Source: an uncultured Christensenellaceae bacterium (lineage in GTDB: Bacteria; Bacillota; Clostridia; Christensenellales; CAG-314). Taken from it: 36,735 bases of DNA. Below the pieces are notes generated by a model. That model made no database searches and was not told the DNA's origin. It worked only from the letters and a program-made list of their open reading frames with translations. Below are positions 15,567-23,347 of this stretch, in pieces (position 1 is the stretch's first letter; each line of letters opens with the position of its first letter). The stretch is from assembly GCA_910586905.1 (NCBI GenBank), contig CAJUIV010000014.1:1-36735 (forward strand), in the 5' to 3' direction. A program made the position numbers and the translations under genes.

Positions 15567-18500
15567 CTAAATTTGAGTAATTTTGCTGTTTGCAAAGGCG
15601 TATGCCTGAATGTGCGTGAGGGACTGCGGAAGAACGACGCTTGTTACGTTGGAATTGTTAAAGCAGTAACCGCCTATCGTTTCCACGTCTGCGCCGAGGT
15701 CGAGCGTATTTAAGTCAAGCTCGGTTGCGGTTCCGTTGTACTTAACAAGAGACACGTTGCCGTTTTTGAGTTCGGCATACGTCCAATCGCCCTTTGTTAA
15801 CACGTTTGCAACACCTACGTAGTAGCCCTTTATGCCGTTATCCCAGTTTTCCTGCAAGCCCATAGGCAGCATAAGCGACTCGAAATATACGTCCAAGTTG
15901 CTTGCGCCGTAAAATGCGTAGCGTCCGATGAACTCGATACTTTCGGGCAAATCCAAACGTGTAAGGTTAGTTGCGCCGTAGAACGCATAACGACCTATAT
16001 CCGTAACGCCGCTGGGGATAGTAAGCGTTGTTAAACTTTGACAGAAACGGAACGCGTAGTTATCTATGTTGGTGATTTGCGCGTTACCGAAGTTGACGGT
16101 TTGCAGTTTAGTAAGACCTTCGAACGCGTGAGCCTGAATATTGGTTAAAGCCGAACCCTGTTCGAACGTAACGGTTGTGAGGTTGGAACAGCCGTCAAAC
16201 ATATACGCCGAAACGGCGGGCAACTGACTGTTTTGGGCGAACGTAACGGTTGTGAGGTTGGAACAGCCGTCGAAGGCGTACTGAGCGATAGAGGACACGC
16301 TTGCAGGCACGCGGAAAGAGGTTAAGCCCGTATGCGCGAACGCTCCGAAGCCTATGCGCGGAAGCTTGCTGTCTGCGGTAAAGGAAACGCTGTACAGCGC
16401 GTAATCGTACGCAAAGGCGTAACGGGATAATTGCGTTACGTTATCCGGAATTGCAAGGGTGCGTATTTTTGCGTTCAATGCAAATGCGTACTCCTCGATA
16501 CTTTGCAGAGACGCAGGCAGAGAGTAACCCGTAATGTTTTTGCAATCGTAAAACGCGTATTTGCCGACAGTTTTAAGCGCGGAAGGCAATGTTACGCTTG
16601 CGAGATTGTACGAGCCGTAGAACGCCGCGTCGCCTATTTTTTCGACCGATGACAGTACCGAATAAGACGTTGCCGCTTTGCCAGACGGGTACGCAACAAG
16701 GACGGTTTTGTCTCTATTGTACACCACGCCGTCCGAGCTTACGTATACCGCATTGCTTACGTCCACATTGATTGCGGTGAGTACATGACAGGATGCGAAC
16801 GCGCCCGAACCTATACTGTTAACGCTTGCGGGAACATTGACGGTTGCAAGCGCAGTATTCATAAACGCGTAACCGCCTATTTGCAGTAAACCTTGCGGAA
16901 GGTTGATTTTGGTTAGGCTTACACAGTTACCAAACGCTTCGGCGCCGATTGCCTGCAAATTAGAGTTGTTGTTTATTGTTACGGTTTGCAATGCTGAACA
17001 ATAGCTAAACGCTTGCTGACCGATTGCTATCGTGCTGTTGGGAATAGTAATACTTTGCAAAGAGGAGCACTTTAAAAACGCTTGCGCACCTATTTGGTTA
17101 AGACGGGAATTTTCCGCAAACGTTACGGATTGCAACGATACGTTTTGAGCAAACGCTGAGCTGCCTATGCTTATTACCCCGGACGGTATAGTAACTTCCG
17201 CAAGCATATTGCAACCGGCAAACGCTTTATTTAAAATGTTTTCCAATGCGCTGCTTAACGTTACTCTGCTTAAATTAAAGTTGTTGCTAAACGCCGATTC
17301 GCCGAGATACGTTAAGGTATCGGGCAGAGAAACTTCATTTAACGACGAGTACACGAACGCGCTATCGCCTATGCGCTGAACGTAAGACAAGTTTATTGAG
17401 GTTAATTTGGAATAGCCGAAAGCATAATCTTCGACCGAACGGGTATTGACGGGAACGGTATAAGTTTTTGTAATACCTGCGGGGAACGCCACAAGCGAAC
17501 TACCCGACTTATTAAACAGTACGCCGTTAACGGACATAAACGAAGCGTTGGCTTTATCCACGTTAATAGCCTGCAAATTTGTTGCACCCAAAAACGCCGA
17601 GCCGTTGACACTGTTTACCGATTTAGGCAGTTCGATACGGGTAAGTCCGCTGTACGCGAACGCGCCGTTACCGACCGATTGTAATCTAGCGTTAGGACTG
17701 AACGCAACGCTGTGCAAACGTATATTGTTGCTAAACGCCTTAACTCCTATTGACGTTACTTCCTGCGGAATTGTAATATTTGTTAGATTCACACAGTTTT
17801 CGAACGCGCTACGCCCAATGTTATTGATAGTGTTGGGCAAGGTTACTTCGCGCAATCTCGTTTGATTAGAAAACGCAAAATCGCCTATGCTTGTAACCTG
17901 TTTGCCGTCAATAATTTCGGGAACTGTTATATAACGGCGACGACCCGTATAACTGCGAATTTCGATAGTATTGTCCGCTAAAGTTACGTAAGTGTACGGA
18001 ACGCCGTCGTCCTCGTTTACCCAGTTGGCGTACAAAGTTAAATCGCTTGTGAATACGTCCTCGTACCAATTTAATTCTTCGGTACATTGAATATCGTAAT
18101 ACCAACCGTCGAATATAGCGTAAAGGCGTTCGGGTTCGGGAAGATTTTGAAAAGTATGATTGCGAATGAACAGTTGATCTATATCTTCTAGCTCGTCGGT
18201 TAGCATATCGAAAGTGACTTTGCCGCGTTGTTCTATAAGCAACGCGCTTACGTCCAATGCGCCGTAACCGTATGTAAAGTCTTGTCCTAAACCGCCCAAG
18301 TCGTAAGCGGAAGCGTACAGCAGTTCTTGAACGTCGGCGTATTCGATACGTTTGTTTTGTTGTTTAAGTAACGCCATTGCGCCAGCTACAACGGGAGACG
18401 CAAGCGAAGTGCCCGTTGCAATGCCGTAAGTTCCGTCCATTTTAGCGGTGAACGTTGTGCCCGGCGCCACTATATTTACGTTTTCGCCGTAGTTGGAGTA

Positions 18501-19508
18501 AGATGCAAACTGCCAACTGTCCTCAGCAAGCGCGCCCACTGAAATTGTGTTTTCGTCCGCCGCGGGATAGCAGAGCTGAGTTGTACCGTCGTTGCCTGCC
18601 GCGGCAACGCAGATTATGTCGCTGTCTACCGCAAGTCTTAAAGGAGCGGCATACGGATTTTGACCGTAACCGCCGAAAGACATATTGACGACATCGACAT
18701 CCTGTTCGATAGCGTAATATAAGCCGAATACCAAGTCCGACGTGTTAATGAACGCGCCGCTCGGAGTACATTCCGCCTTGATAACAAGCAGATTGACGTT
18801 AGGCGCAATACCTACTATACCTTGTCCGTCCATTGCGGATGCTATAACGCCCGCAACCGACGTGCCATGTCCCTGCTCGTCCTCAATAAGCGACCAGTCG
18901 TTATTGTAATCCTTTACCACCTTGTCCTGCGTGGCATTATAGGAATTTATGCTTATTTTATTGGCAAATTCGGGATGGTCGGTGTCGATTCCCGTATCTA
19001 TTACGGCAACGGTTACGTTATTACCCTTGTAACTGTTCCAAACCGTACTCATATTGAGATAGTTTAAATACGTTTGCTCGGAATAGCGGGTATCCGTAAC
19101 GGAATATTGCGGAGCGGACGGAATACGTTCGTTGGCGTTAATGTCGCTGGTACGGCTGTATACGTCTAAAGAGAGTTCGGGCAGATATTTACGGTATTCC
19201 TTGTTAAAATATACGTCCTCGACCTTCACTCCTTCGGGCAGAGTAAGCGTTGCGAATGTTCCGTCGCTTGTAATACGCAGTTTGGCGGACAGCTTGTTCG
19301 CAAGTAACTGCGCTTTTTCTTTAGAAGTCTTGTTTAACACCAGCTTTTGAGCGTCATAGTTGCCCTCTTGCTGTTTTAACGAATTTAAAGCGACTTGCTG
19401 GTTATTTTGCAACGCGAGTTCGTTAGGAACAACGATTGCGCACACAACCGCGATTGCGACTATCGCCGCAAGCAACAAAGTTAAAATTCTTTTTTGTGTT
19501 TTACTCAT
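15567..19508 (-). CDS. Secreted subtilisin-family (S8) protease fused to BspA-like leucine-rich repeats
   Basis: A 1313-residue exported protein. Residues 8-28 form a signal or anchor helix. A propeptide-like region runs to about 135. The S8 catalytic domain follows (about 150-420) with the full triad: Asp171 (VIDTGID), His214 (GHGTSVAG) and Ser368 (GTSLASPV), plus oxyanion Asn306 (AAGND). An InlB/Flg_new-like segment (about 430-495) leads into a long array of BspA-type LRR_5 repeats to the C-terminus, with SIGDFAF, SIGSSAF and similar motifs. Two INVD...VNGVLFN-type interludes break the array. The protein stops inside a repeat (ANSKITQI) with no LPXTG or membrane anchor, so the end may be truncated. 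GGAGG lies before the ATG. It is the main cargo of the integrated element. Confidence 0.93.
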   Translation of the reverse strand: MSKTQKRILTLLLAAIVAIAVVCAIVVPNELALQNNQQVALNSLKQQEGNYDAQKLVLNKTSKEKAQLLANKLSAKLRITSDGTFATLTLPEGVKVEDVYFNKEYRKYLPELSLDVYSRTSDINANERIPSAPQYSVTDTRYSEQTYLNYLNMSTVWNSYKGNNVTVAVIDTGIDTDHPEFANKISINSYNATQDKVVKDYNNDWSLIEDEQGHGTSVAGVIASAMDGQGIVGIAPNVNLLVIKAECTPSGAFINTSDLVFGLYYAIEQDVDVVNMSFGGYGQNPYAAPLRLAVDSDIICVAAAGNDGTTQLCYPAADENTISVGALAEDSWQFASYSNYGENVNIVAPGTTFTAKMDGTYGIATGTSLASPVVAGAMALLKQQNKRIEYADVQELLYASAYDLGGLGQDFTYGYGALDVSALLIEQRGKVTFDMLTDELEDIDQLFIRNHTFQNLPEPERLYAIFDGWYYDIQCTEELNWYEDVFTSDLTLYANWVNEDDGVPYTYVTLADNTIEIRSYTGRRRYITVPEIIDGKQVTSIGDFAFSNQTRLREVTLPNTINNIGRSAFENCVNLTNITIPQEVTSIGVKAFSNNIRLHSVAFSPNARLQSVGNGAFAYSGLTRIELPKSVNSVNGSAFLGATNLQAINVDKANASFMSVNGVLFNKSGSSLVAFPAGITKTYTVPVNTRSVEDYAFGYSKLTSINLSYVQRIGDSAFVYSSLNEVSLPDTLTYLGESAFSNNFNLSRVTLSSALENILNKAFAGCNMLAEVTIPSGVISIGSSAFAQNVSLQSVTFAENSRLNQIGAQAFLKCSSLQSITIPNSTIAIGQQAFSYCSALQTVTINNNSNLQAIGAEAFGNCVSLTKINLPQGLLQIGGYAFMNTALATVNVPASVNSIGSGAFASCHVLTAINVDVSNAVYVSSDGVVYNRDKTVLVAYPSGKAATSYSVLSSVEKIGDAAFYGSYNLASVTLPSALKTVGKYAFYDCKNITGYSLPASLQSIEEYAFALNAKIRTLAIPDNVTQLSRYAFAYDYALYSVSFTADSKLPRIGFGAFAHTGLTSFRVPASVSSIAQYAFDGCSNLTTVTFAQNSQLPAVSAYMFDGCSNLTTVTFEQGSALTNIQAHAFEGLTKLQTVNFGNAQITNIDNYAFRFCQSLTTLTIPSGVTDIGRYAFYGATNLTRLDLPESIEFIGRYAFYGASNLDVYFESLMLPMGLQENWDNGIKGYYVGVANVLTKGDWTYAELKNGNVSLVKYNGTATELDLNTLDLGADVETIGGYCFNNSNVTSVVLPQSLTHIQAYAFANSKITQI
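16163..16271 (-). repeat. 34-bp direct repeat inside the LRR array
   Basis: Positions 16163-16196 and 16238-16271 are identical and 75 bp apart, exactly 25 codons or one LRR unit. Both encode the DGCSNLTTVTF segment. The identity at DNA level points to a recent unit duplication or gene conversion. Confidence 0.8.
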
Positions 19509-19560
19509 AATATCCTCCGCAGTATAACACGATTTTAGACGTATTTTTACATTACAATTT

Positions 19561-19587
19561 GTTCACCTAATACTATATTAGATGAAC
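19561..19587. promoter_or_regulatory. 27-bp palindromic operator, copy 1
   Basis: Two 12-base arms (GTTCACCTAATA and TATTAGATGAAC) flank a 3-base centre with one arm mismatch. It covers the likely -10 box of the protease gene. The segment 19567-19588 is repeated exactly in inverse orientation at 19697-19718. A lone half site ATCTAATA lies at 19607-19614. Confidence 0.8.
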
Positions 19588-19599
19588 AAAATTAGTTAA
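19572..19599 (-). promoter_or_regulatory. Likely promoter of the protease gene
   Basis: On the minus strand TTAACT (19594-19599), a 16-base spacer and TATAGT (19572-19577) lie about 65 bases before the start codon. The -10 box is inside palindrome copy 1, so a bound protein would block it. Confidence 0.5.
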
Positions 19600-19655
19600 A
19601 ACGGGTATCTAATATTACGAAAACGAACAAATTGCCATCTATTTTTCTACATTTA

Positions 19656-19684
19656 TTGACACTGCGACGGTAAAGTGCTAATAT
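19656..19684 (+). promoter_or_regulatory. Upstream promoter facing the ATPase gene
   Basis: A perfect TTGACA (19656-19661), 17 bases, then TAATAT (19679-19684). The expected start near 19691 falls just before palindrome copy 2, a classic position for a repressor block. Confidence 0.55.
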
Positions 19685-19697
19685 TGTATAAATTACT

Positions 19698-19724
19698 GTT
19701 CATCTAATATAGTATTAGATGGAC
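19698..19724. promoter_or_regulatory. 27-bp palindromic operator, copy 2
   Basis: Arms GTTCATCTAATA and TATTAGATGGAC flank a TAG centre with one mismatch (G-T). It is the inverse of copy 1, about 137 bp away centre to centre, and lies at the start region of the upstream plus-strand promoter. No binding protein can be named; candidates inside the element are the sigma-like HTH protein and the ATPase's partner factors. Confidence 0.8.
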
Positions 19725-19780
19725 ATTTTTTGTTTTGCCCGAGCACTCTTATTGCCTATAAATTTTTTCTTATAAAACAC

Positions 19781-19809
19781 TTGATATTTCACTTTTTTTT
19801 GGCTATAAT
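19781..19809 (+). promoter_or_regulatory. Proximal promoter of the ATPase gene
   Basis: TTGATA (19781-19786), a 17-base spacer and a perfect TATAAT (19804-19809) sit about 37 bases before the ATG. It lies downstream of palindrome copy 2 and so could escape that control. Confidence 0.75.
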
Positions 19810-19846
19810 AATATTGGATATTAAATTAGCCATAAGGAGCAACGTT

Positions 19847-21070
19847 ATGTATAGAACCAGAAGCGCAGAAAAAACTGTGGAAAAACTTTCGAAGATGTTC
19901 GGGGCTGTTTTGGTTGCGGGACCGCGTCAAGTGGGGAAAACCACAATGCTTAAAAATATTACGAAAGACATTGCCTATGTCACGCTTGACGATATCGTTG
20001 TGCGTACGTCGGCGCAGGAACAAAGCGGTACGTTTTTCAAAGATAATCCCCCGCCTGTTTTTATAGACGAAATTCAAAAAGCGCCGGCACTATTCGAGCA
20101 AATAAAACTCCTTATAGACCGCGACCGTAAAAAAGGTTCGTTTTTTATGTGCGGTTCGCAGCAGTTCAAAATGATGAAAGGCGTGAGCGAATCGTTATCG
20201 GGCAGAATCGGACTTGTTACGTTGCTCGGCTACTCCTTACGGGAAATGCAAGGCGTAGATTTCGACGTTCCGTTCATTCCTACCGAAGATTACTTTGCGG
20301 AAAGAAAAAAACGTCCTGCAGAAATCGGGTACGACGATATATGGAATATTATTCATCGCGGCAGTATGCCTGAACTGTACGAAAATCCCGACTACGATTG
20401 GCAGATGTTTTACGCCGCGTATTTACGCACCTATATAGAACGGGACGTAAGAGAACTGACCGAAATAGGCGACGTAGTCAAATTTTCGAAATTTATGATC
20501 GCCGCAGCCGCTATGACGGGAAATCTTTTGAATATCTCTTCGCTTGCGCGTGACGTAGGAATAAGCCAGCCCACTGCCGAAAGATGGCTGTCGGTGCTTG
20601 TAGCCTCTAATATAGTGTACTTGCTTCAACCGTATTCCAATAATGTAACAAAACGGGCAGTCAAAACGCCTAAATTGTATTTCCTCGATACGGGGCTTGC
20701 GGCGTACTTAACAAAATGGAGTAGTCCCGACGTCTTAAAGAACGGCGCAATGGCAGGAGCGTTTTTCGAAACTTTTGTAATTGCCGAAATAATTAAAAGT
20801 TATTACAACAAGGGAGTGTTGGAGCCGCCAATCTATTTTTACAGAGATAAAGAAATGAATGAAATAGATTTGCTTATAGAAAGCGACAGCGTTATACACC
20901 CTATCGAAATAAAGAAACACGCCGACCCAACTAAAAAGGATATGGCTTCGTTTGACTTACTTGACAAAATTGCCAACGTCAAGCGCGGCTCGGGCGGAGT
21001 TGTCTGTATGTATGATAATCTTATTACGCTTAAAGATCGCGATAAGATTATCCCTATCAACTATCTGTAA
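19847..21070 (+). CDS. AAA ATPase with DUF4143-type C-terminal domain
   Basis: A 407-residue cytoplasmic ATPase. The start at 19847 has AAGGAG 7 bases upstream; the open frame extends 39 codons further, but that part is a promoter-bearing AT-rich leader. Walker A is GPRQVGKT (25-32), Walker B is PVFIDEIQ (70-77, Asp74 Glu75), and a sensor-like MCGSQQF follows, giving the AAA_14 pattern. After about residue 200 the sequence matches the DUF4143 type, with YLRTYIERDV, an HTH-like VGISQPTAERW, KLYFLDTGLAAYL, and the nuclease-like EIDLLIESD and HPIEIKK. The physiological role of this family is unknown. It is divergent from the protease gene and converges on the integrase gene, 6 bases apart. Confidence 0.9.
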   Translation: MYRTRSAEKTVEKLSKMFGAVLVAGPRQVGKTTMLKNITKDIAYVTLDDIVVRTSAQEQSGTFFKDNPPPVFIDEIQKAPALFEQIKLLIDRDRKKGSFFMCGSQQFKMMKGVSESLSGRIGLVTLLGYSLREMQGVDFDVPFIPTEDYFAERKKRPAEIGYDDIWNIIHRGSMPELYENPDYDWQMFYAAYLRTYIERDVRELTEIGDVVKFSKFMIAAAAMTGNLLNISSLARDVGISQPTAERWLSVLVASNIVYLLQPYSNNVTKRAVKTPKLYFLDTGLAAYLTKWSSPDVLKNGAMAGAFFETFVIAEIIKSYYNKGVLEPPIYFYRDKEMNEIDLLIESDSVIHPIEIKKHADPTKKDMASFDLLDKIANVKRGSGGVVCMYDNLITLKDRDKIIPINYL

Positions 21071-21076
21071 TTACAA

Positions 21077-21997
21077 TTAATTCAACAATTTGCCAATTCG
21101 ATTCATCATTTCCGCCTTGTGTTCCATAAGGCTGTGGACATAGCGGTTTAACGTAACCGTTGCGTTTTTGTGTCCTAATATTTCGGACAAGGTTTTAACG
21201 TCCATACCTGTTTCCAACGCGCGGGTTGCGAACGTATGACGGATCGAATGAAAGCCTTTATGAGGAATATTAAGTCGTTTGAGAAGCAACTCGAAACTGC
21301 GTTGGTAACTGCGAACGGATACGGGCTTGCCTTGTTTATCTGCCACAACGTATTGCGAGCAATTGTTACGTCGCAACGATTTAAGTATGGGTATAAGTTG
21401 TTTAGAAATTGGGATTGTCCGTTTGGACGAAACGGTTTTGGGTGCGTTGGTTGCCCTGCCGTTTTTTGTATCATAACAAGTTTTGGTAACAGATAACGTA
21501 AGATTTTTGAAATCTACGTCCGCCCAATTAAGTGCAAGCAATTCGCCTATACGTAGACCTGTAAAAAAATCTATTACTATACCGTAAAGTTTATATTTAT
21601 TATTTGTAAGTATGAACTCGGCTATTTTCTTTTGTTCGGGCAATGTAAAACAAGTTACGTTTTTTAACTCCGCCTTGGGGCGCTTTATACCGTCGGCACA
21701 ATAATTAGTTAGCAATCCTACGTTGGCGGCAGTTTTGAGTGAGCTTTGCACCACCGTAATAATTACGTTAACCGTACTTGCGGCTAGCCCCGTTTTGTTT
21801 TTAAGATTGCCGTTTTGCATTAGATAAGTTACAAAACGCTGTAATATTATGAGAGTAAGTTCGGACAATTCGCAATCGCCCAACTTGGGTATAACGTGCC
21901 GCTGCACAATGTCCGTATATCTTTGTATCGTTTTAGGCTTGGCGGTTGTAACGACGTAATTTGTCAACCACTCGTTGAGCCAATCTTTGTATTTCAT
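21077..21997 (-). CDS. Tyrosine recombinase/integrase
   Basis: A 306-residue site-specific recombinase. The N-terminal 110 residues fit the SAM-like core-binding domain (WLNEWL, YTDIVQRHVIPKLG). The catalytic domain carries Arg149 (TGLRIGELLAL), Lys192, His250 and Arg253 (HSIRHTFAT), His276 (LGHKN) and the nucleophile Tyr286 (NRYVH). All expected active-site residues are present. It is somewhat shorter than Tn916-type integrases because it lacks most of an N-terminal arm-binding domain. CAGGAG lies 11 bases upstream. It is the only recombinase between the att repeats and is the obvious integrase of the element. No excisionase gene of the usual type was found. Confidence 0.95.
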   Translation of the reverse strand: MKYKDWLNEWLTNYVVTTAKPKTIQRYTDIVQRHVIPKLGDCELSELTLIILQRFVTYLMQNGNLKNKTGLAASTVNVIITVVQSSLKTAANVGLLTNYCADGIKRPKAELKNVTCFTLPEQKKIAEFILTNNKYKLYGIVIDFFTGLRIGELLALNWADVDFKNLTLSVTKTCYDTKNGRATNAPKTVSSKRTIPISKQLIPILKSLRRNNCSQYVVADKQGKPVSVRSYQRSFELLLKRLNIPHKGFHSIRHTFATRALETGMDVKTLSEILGHKNATVTLNRYVHSLMEHKAEMMNRIGKLLN

Positions 21998-22096
21998 TTC
22001 GCTTTGTCTCCTGTTTTTAGATAATTAATTTTATCACCTCCGATAACATAAAAGTCAGAACTGTTGGGTATTACAACTTTTAATATCAGTTTTTTA

Positions 22097-22207
22097 TTAC
22101 TGTTTGCTGTGCTTTTGATGTTGCGTTTGTGCTTCTAAAAGCATCCACCCTGCAAATAATTTTCCCCTACTTTGCGCCACTTCTAGCATTTGTTTATGAG
22201 TGAACAC
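22097..22207 (-). CDS. Possible 36-residue protein coupled to the HTH gene
   Basis: A GTG codon overlaps the TAG stop of the preceding gene by one base (TAGTG), with AGGGG about 7 bases before it. The frame reads MFTHKQMLEVAQ and ends HQKHSKQ, basic and helical, with no family match. The overlap suggests translational coupling. It could equally be a chance frame, since nothing in composition makes it certain. Confidence 0.3.
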   Translation of the reverse strand: MFTHKQMLEVAQSRGKLFAGWMLLEAQTQHQKHSKQ

Positions 22208-22725
22208 TACATTTCCCCTACAAGTGGTAGCTCACGAGAACGGCATTTTCGCAACCGTTTTTCAAAAATTCTTTTAAACTTTTTTACTTTCTTGGAAATT
22301 GCCTGATGACTTACTCCGATATATCTTGCCGTTTGCGTGACAGTTAAGTCGTCGAAAACCAAACAAGTCAAAATATTTTTATCTTTTTCAGACATCGCCT
22401 TAATTGCAAAATATATATCTTCACTGTCTATTTCCTCTATCCAATTAATACGATCGTCAAAGTATCTATCTTCTACCGAGACTTTATTGAAAAACCTTTT
22501 TAGCAATGGACTTTTTGCCTCGTCGTATTCGTTCTCGTCAAATAATTCCAACTCAAGCTTTTGCGTATGGCGGGCTTCTCGTTGAAGTAGATTGAGATAG
22601 GATTTATCAAAATCGTACATTGCTTTTATTTGAAATTCCGTCATACCTAGTTCTAAATATTGCTTGCGCAGTTCTTTTTGTTCTCTTTCAAATTTCGCTC
22701 TTTCTTTGCCGTTATTCCATTTCAT
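22207..22725 (-). CDS. Sigma-70 region-4-like HTH protein of the element
   Basis: A 172-residue basic protein. The first 75 residues are charged and probably coiled. The C-terminal part has MSEKDKNILTCLVFDD and LTVTQTARYIGVSHQAISKK, the layout of a sigma-70 region 4 type helix-turn-helix, as in small ECF-like or ArpU-like regulators common on Firmicutes mobile elements. A region 2 is not evident, so it is a regulator more likely than a complete sigma factor. AGGA lies about 10 bases before the ATG. An intrinsic terminator stands 18 bases upstream, so expression needs read-through. It is a candidate controller of integrase expression or of the palindromic operators. Confidence 0.75.
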   Translation of the reverse strand: MKWNNGKERAKFEREQKELRKQYLELGMTEFQIKAMYDFDKSYLNLLQREARHTQKLELELFDENEYDEAKSPLLKRFFNKVSVEDRYFDDRINWIEEIDSEDIYFAIKAMSEKDKNILTCLVFDDLTVTQTARYIGVSHQAISKKVKKFKRIFEKRLRKCRSRELPLVGEM

Positions 22726-22743
22726 AGCCTATTCCTAAAATTG

Positions 22744-22792
22744 AAAAAGCCCCACAAGAACAAACCCTTAACGGATTGCATTCTTGTGAGGC
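22744..22792 (-). terminator. Terminator in the leader of the HTH gene
   Basis: A 12-bp stem with one wobble pair (22749-22760 with 22781-22792) and a 20-base loop is followed on the minus strand by TTTTT. It lies between the zinc-ribbon gene and the HTH gene, 18 bases before the latter's ATG. It would stop most transcripts from the upstream promoter, so it may act as an attenuator. Confidence 0.8.
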
Positions 22793-22807
22793 GTGGATAA
22801 TTTCCTT

Positions 22808-22897
22808 TTACGGATAACTTCTATTTCTACACAACTTCGCATATTCGACGCGGGGATTTACTGTTCTTATTTCAAGACGACCTCTATCCGTCCGCAA
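22808..22897 (-). other. Weak small open frame between zinc-ribbon gene and terminator
   Basis: A 29-residue frame (TTG start, then RTDRGRLEIRTVNP and VEYAKLCRNRSYP) has a protein-like look, but it has no ribosome site and begins in a small hairpin (22892-22904). A second frame (22768-22842) starts with ATG and stops inside the terminator loop. Neither is convincing as a gene. Confidence 0.2.
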
Positions 22898-22949
22898 TAT
22901 GCGGTTTAGTTATTTAATTTTTATTGTGCAACTGCCTGTTGCTGTTTAA

Positions 22950-23099
22950 TTACCTTATATGTCCGCTTATTTCTATATCTGCCAATACCGACGCACCGCA
23001 ATGGGGACAAGTAATTACTATTCCCGAACAATGGTTGCATCTTTCTATTAACTTTGTTTGACAAAGCGGACAGGCGAGCGAATACTTATTCTTCGCCAT
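22950..23099 (-). CDS. 49-residue zinc-ribbon protein
   Basis: A small protein with three CxxC pairs: Cys10/13 (CPLC), Cys21/24 (CNHC) and Cys31/34 (CPHC). This fits a compact zinc ribbon or double zinc-binding knuckle. The ribosome site AGGAGGG is 5 bases before the ATG and is one of the best in the window. A clear sigma-A type promoter lies about 220 bases upstream. It is the first gene of the run leading to the HTH protein and the integrase. Proteins of this size often regulate transcription or bind nucleic acid, but I recognise no family. Confidence 0.75.
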   Translation of the reverse strand: MAKNKYSLACPLCQTKLIERCNHCSGIVITCPHCGASVLADIEISGHIR

Positions 23100-23311
23100 A
23101 ATACCCTCCTTTCCCTATGACGATACGATTTGGATTTTGAACACTACTTTGGTTACGGTTGGGAAGTCCGTAGCGTAGGAATTCAAACGTTTGCCACTAA
23201 TTATATTAAGTTATTTCGGGGCGGAATCAACTTAATATCTCATTCAATAAACTTTACACATCATCTTTGTATATTGCTAAGTTCAACAATGTTTCGTCGT
23301 TGATTTATTGT
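23100..23311 (-). other. Long structured leader of the integrase-side operon
   Basis: About 200 transcribed bases separate the likely start near 23311 from the zinc-ribbon gene. They hold an inverted repeat (ATATTAAGTT at 23203-23212 with its complement at 23229-23238), whose interior extends by a short TTC/GAA pairing. No known riboswitch core is recognised. Confidence 0.4.
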
Positions 23312-23317
23312 AATTGT

Positions 23318-23347
23318 ATTATATAATATGGAACATTTGTTCGTCAA
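23318..23347 (-). promoter_or_regulatory. Promoter of the integrase-side operon
   Basis: On the minus strand TTGACG (23342-23347), an 18-base spacer and a perfect TATAAT (23318-23323). It faces the zinc-ribbon, HTH and integrase genes. Confidence 0.7.

Noticed and set aside
16163..16271. CRISPR-like direct repeat
   Set aside because: There are only two copies and they encode protein repeats in frame; this is an LRR duplication, not an array.
16431..18105. Several short frames within the protease/LRR gene on both strands
   Set aside because: They are by-products of the repeated LRR codons.
19730..19846. N-terminal extension of the ATPase by 39 codons
   Set aside because: This stretch contains a perfect -10 box and AT-rich leader, and the ATG at 19847 has AAGGAG at the right distance.
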